Assembly (NCBI RefSeq): GCF_964340395.1
Contig: NC_135567.1
Location: 21,352,592-21,416,591 of the forward strand
Length of the DNA: 64,000 nt
Source of the DNA: Glandiceps talaboti
Taxonomy: Eukaryota > Hemichordata > Enteropneusta > Spengelidae
Reading direction: 5' to 3'
In this document: positions 57,183 to 64,000 of the stretch, piece by piece
How positions within the stretch are numbered: position 1 is the first letter of the stretch
Layout: the number at the start of each line of letters is the position of its first letter
Notes under the pieces: model-generated
Seen by the model: the letters and a program-made list of their open reading frames with translations, nothing else
Databases searched by the model: none
What the model was told of the DNA's origin: nothing
Translations under genes and position numbers: made by a program

Positions 57183-60100
57183 CCTGAAAGTATTCTTTGA
57201 CCAAATTTTCAGGATAGGTGTATATTAATATCCTTGACTCATGTTATAAATCACATGTCTCAATGGCTAGTCGAAGTATGTTTGTTTGACTGTTTTTTTT
57301 TGCCATTAGGTTAACATGTGGAAAACTGTCATTATTTGTAAAAGGCATTTATCTATATAAATTCACCGGGGTTTTTCTTTTGTCTTGAAATACTCTTATT
57401 AATTAGAATGACTAATGTCATAAATTGCATGTCACAATGATTAGCGGAAATATGTTTTTGGAATTTGAATTTTTTCTACATTATTTTAACCATGTTAGCC
57501 TATGGGGAAAAGTAATTTTAATTTTTAAAAGGCACATTTCTATGGAATTTCACAAGTTTGTGTGTGCTGAACTACTCGTGTTAATGATCATGAAGCAGAC
57601 ACTTAATATCTTGTCTGAGTCTTTTGCAGAAATATGGTTTCTAAATTCTAGTGTTCACTTATTTCCAATTTTGGTGCATATTTCACGGTGTACAGGGATT
57701 TTGAAGGATTTTGCGTGGTCACCTTTGAACTCTTACTGTTAAGCAAGGCATAGACTTAGGACCAAAGTGATTTCTGTTTTGGATAGCACATGACAAATTC
57801 TCCTGCCATTGGAAGCCATTTTGTAAACAAAACACTATTAGTAGTACAGTGGTGGTCAAAAGTGTACACTAACATGTATATGTTATTTCCTACATGGATA
57901 ACTTTGCTATCAAAACCAATACATACCCTGCTCTGGTATTAAATATAGTTTATAACTTTATATAGATATTATGATTTTCTATTTGTAAATGGTGAAAAAA
58001 ATTCATGATATAAGTTCTAAATAGAGCACTGGTTCTCACTACTTTGACCTTTGACCTTTGACCTTTGACCCCCCAATTTCAGTGTCGGGTAGATAAGTTA
58101 GTTGGCAATGTAACTTGACAATTTCATAAAGATACATTAACAATAAAGTACATTTGTGAAGCCCCATGTTGGGTATTGAACATTGCCAAAGTCATCAAAA
58201 GAAGAGTACTTTATTACCTGAATATTGCCACTAGGGGGCACAATTTTATTTGAAAACAGGCTAATTTTGCACCTTCCTGATTGAATTTTTTGACCCAATC
58301 TTAAGGATAGATGTATAAAAATTACTTGCATTGATTGAATAAATTTCGGGGGTCAAATGTCATCATAAGGTTGTATTGTGGGTAATATGTTTATGCATAT
58401 CCCTAACCGGTTAATTCATTCAAGGAGAAATGAATTTAGGTTTAATGCCATCAATATGTTGTTAGGTACCCTAAATTGTACCTGCTCACCAAATGTGGTC
58501 GAAAAAATAATGAGAAATGAGTGTTTTTCTAAGTTGTCAAAATGTCAAAATAAACGTTACCACTGAGGGCGCGCTTCGCTTTTCAATTAATACTTTTTTT
58601 CCTGTAAGTATTCTTTGACCAAATTTTCAGGATAGGTGTATATTAATATCCTTGACTCATGTTATAAATCACATGTCTCAATGGCTAGTAGAAGTATGTT
58701 TGTTTGACTGTTTTTTTTTGCCATTAGGTTAACATGTGGAAAACTGTCATTATTTGTAAAAGGCATTTATCTATATAAATTCACCGTTTATTTTGTCTTG
58801 AACTACTCTTATTAATCAGAATGACTAATGTTATAAATTGCATGTCACAATGATTAGCGGAAATATGTTTTTGGAATTTGAATTTTTTCTACATTATTTT
58901 AACCATGTTAGCCTATGGGGAAAAGTAATTTTAATTTTTAAAAGGCACATTTCTATGGAATTTCACAAGTTTTTGTGTGCTGAACTACTCGTGTTAATGA
59001 TCATGAAGCAGACACTTAATATCTTGTCTGAGTCTTTTGCAGAAATATGGTTTCTAAATTCTAGTGTTCACTTATTTCCAATTTTGGTGCATATTTCACG
59101 GTGTACAGGGATTTTGAAGGATTTTGCGTGGTCACCTTTGAACTCTTACTGTTAAGCAAGGCATAGACTTAGGACCAAAGTGATTTCTGTTTTGGATAGC
59201 ACATGACAAATTCTCCTGCCATTGGAAGCCATTTTGTAAACAAAACACTATTAGTAGTACAGTGGTGGTCAAAAGTGTACACTAACATGTATATGTTATT
59301 TCCTACATGGATAACTTTGCTATCAAAACCAATACATACCCTGCTCTGGTATTAAATATAGTTTATAACTTTATATAGATATTATGATTTTCTATTTGTA
59401 AATGGTGAAAAAAATTCATGATATAAGTTCTAAATAGAGCACTGGTTCTCACTACTTTGACCTTTGACCTTTGACCTTTGACCCCCCAATTTCAGTGTCG
59501 GGTAGATAAGTTAGTTGGCAATGTAACTTGACAATTTCATAAAGATACATTAACAATAAAGTACATTTGTGAAGCCCCATGTTGGGTATTGAACATTGCC
59601 AAAGTCATCAAAAGAAGAGTACTTTATACCTGAATATTGCCACTAGGGGGCACAATTTTATTTGAAAACAGGCTAATTTTGCACCTTCCTGATTGAATTT
59701 TTTGACCCAATCTTAAGGATAGATGTATAAAAATTACTTGCATTGATTGAATAAATTTCGGGGGTCAAATGTCATCATAAGGTTGTATTGTGGGTAATAT
59801 GTTTATGCATATCCCTAACCGGTTAATTCATTCAAGGAGAAATGAATTTAGGTTTAATGCCATCAATATGTTGTTAGGTACCCTAAATTGTACCTGCTCA
59901 CCAAATGTGGTCGAAAAAATAATGAGAAATGAGTGTTTTTCTAAGTTGTCAAAATGTCAAAATAAACGTTACCACTGAGGGCGCGCTTTGCTTTTCAATT
60001 AATACTTTTTTTCCTGTAAGTATTCTTTGACCAAATTTTCAGGATAGGTGTATATTAATATCCTTGACTCATGTTATAAATCACATGTCTCAATGGCTAG

Positions 60101-63100
60101 TAGAAGTATGTTTGTTTGACTGTTTTTTTTTGCCATTAGGTTAACATGTGGAAAACTGTCATTATTTGTAAAAGGCATTTATCTATATAAATTCACCGTT
60201 TTTTTTGTCTTGAACTACTTTTATTAATTAGAATGACTAATGTCATAAATTGCATGTCACAATGATTAGCGGAAATATGTTTTTGGAATTTGAATTTTTT
60301 CTACATTATTTTAACCATGTTAGCCTATGGGGAAGAGTAATTTTAATTTTTAAAAGGCACATTTCTATGGAATTTCACAAGTTTTTGTGTGCTGAACTAC
60401 TCGTGTTAATGATCATGAAGCAGACACTTAATATCTTGTCTGAGTCTTTTGCAGAAATATGGTTTCTAAATTCTAGTGTTCACTTATTTCCAATTTTGTT
60501 GCATATTTCAAGTGATTTCTGTTTTGGATAGCACATGACAAACTCTCTTGCCAATGAAAGCCATTTTTTAAACAATGCACTATTAGTAGTACAGTGGTGG
60601 TCAAACGTATACACTAACATGTATATGTTTTTTTCTACATTGATAACTTTGCTAACAAAACCAATACATACCCTGCTCTGGTATTAAATATAATTTATAA
60701 CTTTATATAGATATTATGATTTTCTATTTGTAAATGGTGAAAAAAAATTCATGATATAAGTTCTAAATAGAGCACTGGTTCTCACTACTTTGACCTTTGA
60801 CCTTTGACCCCCAATTTCAGTGTCGAGTAGATAAGTTAGTTTGCAATGTAACTTGACAATTTCATAAAGATACATTAACAATAAAGTACATTTGTGAAGC
60901 CCCATGTTGGGTATTGAACATTGCCAAAGTCATCAAAAGAAGAGTACTTTTTTACCTGAATATTGCCACTAGGGGGCGCGATTTTATTTGAAAACAGGCT
61001 AATTTTGCACCTTCCTGATGGAATTTTTTGACCTGATCTTAAGGATAGATGTATAAATATTACTTGCATTGATTGAATAAATTTCGGGGGTCAAATGTCA
61101 TCATAAGGTTGTATTGTGGGTAATATGTTAATGCATAACCCTAACCGGTTAATTTATTCAAGGAGAAATGAATTTAGGTTTAATGCCATGAATATGTTGT
61201 TAGGTACCCTAAATTGTACCTGCTCACCAAATGTGGTCGAAAAATAATGAGAAATGAGTGTTTTTCTAAGTTGTCAAAATGTCAAAATAAACGTTACCAC
61301 TGAGGGCGCGCTTCGCTTTTCAATTAACTTTTTTTTCCTGTAAGTATTCTTTGACCAAATTTTCAGGATAGGTGTATATTAATATCCTTGACTCATGTTA
61401 TAAATCACATGTCTCAATGGCTAGTAGAAGTATGTTTGTTTGACTGTTTTTTTTGCCATTAGGTTAACATGTGGAAAACTGTCATTATTTGTAAAAGGCA
61501 TTTATCTATATAAATTCACCGTTTTTTTTGTCTTGAACTACTCTTATTAATCAGAATGACTAATGTTATAAATTGCATGTCACAATGATTAGCGGAAATA
61601 TGTTTTTGGAATTTGAATTTTTTCTACATTATTTTAACCATGTTAGCCTATGGGGAAAAGTAATTTTAATTTTTAAAAGGCACATTTCTATGGAATTTCA
61701 CAAGTTTTTGTGTGCTGAATTACTCGTGTTAATGATCATGAAGCAGACACTTAATATCTTGTCTGAGTCTTTTGCAGAAATATGGTTTATAAATTCTAGT
61801 GTTCACTTATTTCCAATTTTGGTGCATATTTCAAGTGATTTCTGTTTTGGATAGCACATGACAAACTCTCTTGCCAATGAAAGCCATTTTTTAAACAATG
61901 CACTATTAGTAGTACAGTGGTGGTCAAACGTATACACTAACATGTATATGTTTTTTTCTACATTGATAACTTTGCTAACAAAACCAATACATACCCTGCT
62001 CTGGTATTAAATATAATTTATAACTTTATATAGATATTATGATTTTCTATTTGTAAATGGTGAAAAAAAATTCATAATATAAGTACTAAATTGAGCACTG
62101 GTTCTCACTACTTTGACCTTTGACCTTTGACCCCCAATTTCAGTGTCGAGTAGATAAGTTAGTTTGCAATGTAACTTGACAATTTCATAAAGTTACATTA
62201 ACAATAAAGTACATTTGTGAAGCCCCATGTTGGGTATTGAACATTGCCAAAGTCATCAAAAGAAGAGTACTTTTTTACCTGAATATTGCCACTAGGGGGC
62301 GCGATTTTATTTGAAAACAGGCTAATTTTGCACCTTCCTGATTGAATTTTTTGACCCAATCTTAAGGATAGATGTATAAAAATCACTTGCATTGATTGAA
62401 TAAATTTTGGGGGTCAAATGTAATCATCAGGTTGTATTGTGGGTAATATGTTTATGCATAACCCTAACCGGTTAATTTATTCAAGGAGAAATGAATTTAG
62501 GTTTAATGCCGTCAATATGTTGTTAGGTACCCTAAATTGTACCTGCTCACCAAATGTGGTCGAAAAATAATGAGAAATGAGTGTTTTTCTAAGTTGTCAA
62601 AATGTCAAAATAAACGTTACCACTGAGGGCGCGCTTCGCTTTTAAATTAAATAAAAATTTTCTGTAAGTATTCTTTGACCAAATTTTCAGAATAGGTGTA
62701 TATTAATATCCTTGACTCATGTTATAAATCACATGTCTCAATGGCTAGTAGAAGTATGTTTGTTTGACTGGTTTTTTTTGCCATTAGGTTAACATGTGGA
62801 AAACTGTCATTATTTGTAAAAGGCATTTATCTATATAAATTCACCGTTTTTTTTGTCTTGAACTACTCTTATTAATCAGAATGACTAATGTTATAAATTT
62901 CATGTCACAATGATTAGCGGAAATATGTTTTTGGAATTTGAATTTTTTCTACATTATTTTAACCATGTTAGCCTATGGGGAAGAGTAATTTTAATTTTTA
63001 AAAGGCACATTTCTATGGAATTTCACAAGTTTTTGTGTGCTGAACTACTCGTGTTAATGATCATGAAGCAGACACTTAATATCTTGTCTGAGTCTTTTGC

Positions 63101-63693
63101 AGAAATATGGTTTCTAGTGTTCACTTATTTCCAATTTTGGTGCATATTTCAAGTGATTTCTGTTTTGGATAGCACATGACAAACTCTCTTGCCAATGAAA
63201 GCCATTTTTTAAACAATGCACTATTAGTAGTACAGTGATAGCCAAACGTATACACTAACATGTATATGTTTGTTTCTACATTGATAACTTTGCTAACAAA
63301 ACCAATACATACCCTGCTCTGGTATTAAATATAATTTATAACTTTATATAGATATTATGATTTTCTATTTGTAAATGGTGAAAAAAAATTCATGATATAA
63401 GTTCTAAATTGAGCACGGGTTCTCACTACTTTGACCTTTGACCTTTGACCCCCAATTTCAGTGTCGAGTAGATAAGTTAGTTTGCAATGTAACTTGACAA
63501 TTTCATAAAGATACATTAACAATAAAGTACATTTGTGAAGCCCAATGTTGGGTATTGAACATTGCGAAAGTCATCAAAAGAAGAGTACTTTTTTACCTGA
63601 ATAAAAATAATGCCACTAGGGGGCACAATTTTATTTGAAAACATGCTGGTTTTGTTCTTTCCTGATTGAATTTTTTGACCCAATCTTAAGGAT
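57183..63693. repeat. 1.32-1.42-kb macrosatellite, five copies (last truncated)
   Basis: Copies begin at about 57183, 58601, 60013, 61337 and 62661 with aagtattctttgaccaaatt. The first two contain a ~85 bp segment (cggtgtacagggattttgaa) missing from the other three. Conserved ~60-105-codon frames exist in every copy because the copies are alike; none shows a known domain. Copy five stops at aaggatgtatg, where the microsatellite begins. Confidence 0.95.
58045..58070 (+). promoter_or_regulatory. DR1-spaced TGACCT half-sites in the macrosatellite
   Basis: TGACCT repeats at 58045, 58052 and 58059 plus TGACCC at 58066, each separated by one base. That is the DR1 arrangement bound by RXR/HNF4/COUP-type nuclear receptors. 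Equivalent clusters occur near 59458, 60791, 62114 and 63432. Binding is inference. Confidence 0.4.
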
Positions 63694-64000
63694 GTATGTA
63701 TGTATGTATGTATGTATGTATGTATGTATGTATGTATGTATGTATGTATGTATGTATGTATGTATGTATGTATGTATGTATGTATGTATGTATGTATGTA
63801 TGTGTGTGTGTATGTGTGTGTGTGTATGTATGTATGTATGTATGTATGTATGTATGTATGTATGTATGTATGTATGTATGTATGTATGTATGTATGTATG
63901 TATGTATGTATGTATGTATGTATGTATGTATGTATGTATGTAGGTAGGTAGGTAGGTAGGTAGGTAGGTAGGTAGGTAGGTAGGTAGGTATGTATGTATG
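63692..64000. repeat. (TATG)n then (TAGG)n microsatellite
   Basis: About 250 bp of tatg with a tgtgtgtg interruption near 63803-63824, then tagg units from 63942 and tatg again at the window edge. It grew from the gatgtata word of the macrosatellite. The open frames of Met, Tyr, Val and Cys are artefacts. Confidence 0.97.

Noticed and set aside
57425-63179. Five related 89-105-codon frames (ISGNMFLEFEFFLHYF...) as a gene family
   Set aside because: They lie in five copies of one macrosatellite, have no domain, and are conserved only because the copies are. Their lengths change with the copy-specific deletion.

Overview
This window is metazoan nuclear DNA, most likely from an invertebrate. 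The evidence is GT-AG spliced genes with conserved intron phases, AATAAA poly(A) signals, a HEPN/B-box/filamin/NHL protein of the TRIM-NHL kind, and non-coding DNA packed with minisatellites and foldback elements. The phylum cannot be fixed by reading alone. A lophotrochozoan, hemichordate or cephalochordate would all fit.

Layout. (1) 1-9,000: an intronless 1194-residue coding exon (903-4487, +) encodes a DZIP3-type HEPN domain, a B-box, a coiled coil, a filamin repeat and an NHL propeller, with no RING. Its last 54 bp, stop codon included, is the first unit of a minisatellite running downstream. (2) 9,000-17,000: no gene recognised, only unique spacers and minisatellites with 29, 32, 33, 51, 53 and 67 bp units. 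(3) 17,370-42,768 (-) and 43,353-53,242 (+): two head-to-head six-exon paralogs of IAH1, the SGNH/GDSL isoamyl acetate-hydrolysing esterase homolog. Both reconstruct to full length (249 and 256 residues) with identical intron phases. In both, the catalytic Ser of the GDS block is Ala and the catalytic His of the DxxH block is replaced (Thr, Asn), so both look like pseudoenzymes. They share a 584 bp ATG-to-ATG interval. The introns, especially those of the minus-strand copy, are filled with minisatellites, a 1.19 kb TIR element, foldback elements and TE fragments. (4) 53,243-64,000: 3' UTR minisatellite, long (TA)n tracts with tRNA-like fragments, a ~60 bp array, then five copies of a 1.32-1.42 kb macrosatellite ending in a (TATG)n microsatellite.

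By my own rough tally, a little over half of the window is tandem repeat. The most unusual theme is that three separate minisatellites have units that contain the edge of a coding exon: the NHL gene stop codon, the IAH1-like exon 5 acceptor and the IAH1-like exon 6 acceptor. The real exon edge is the terminal unit of each array. Nothing prokaryotic is present: no operons, no CRISPR and no rRNA.
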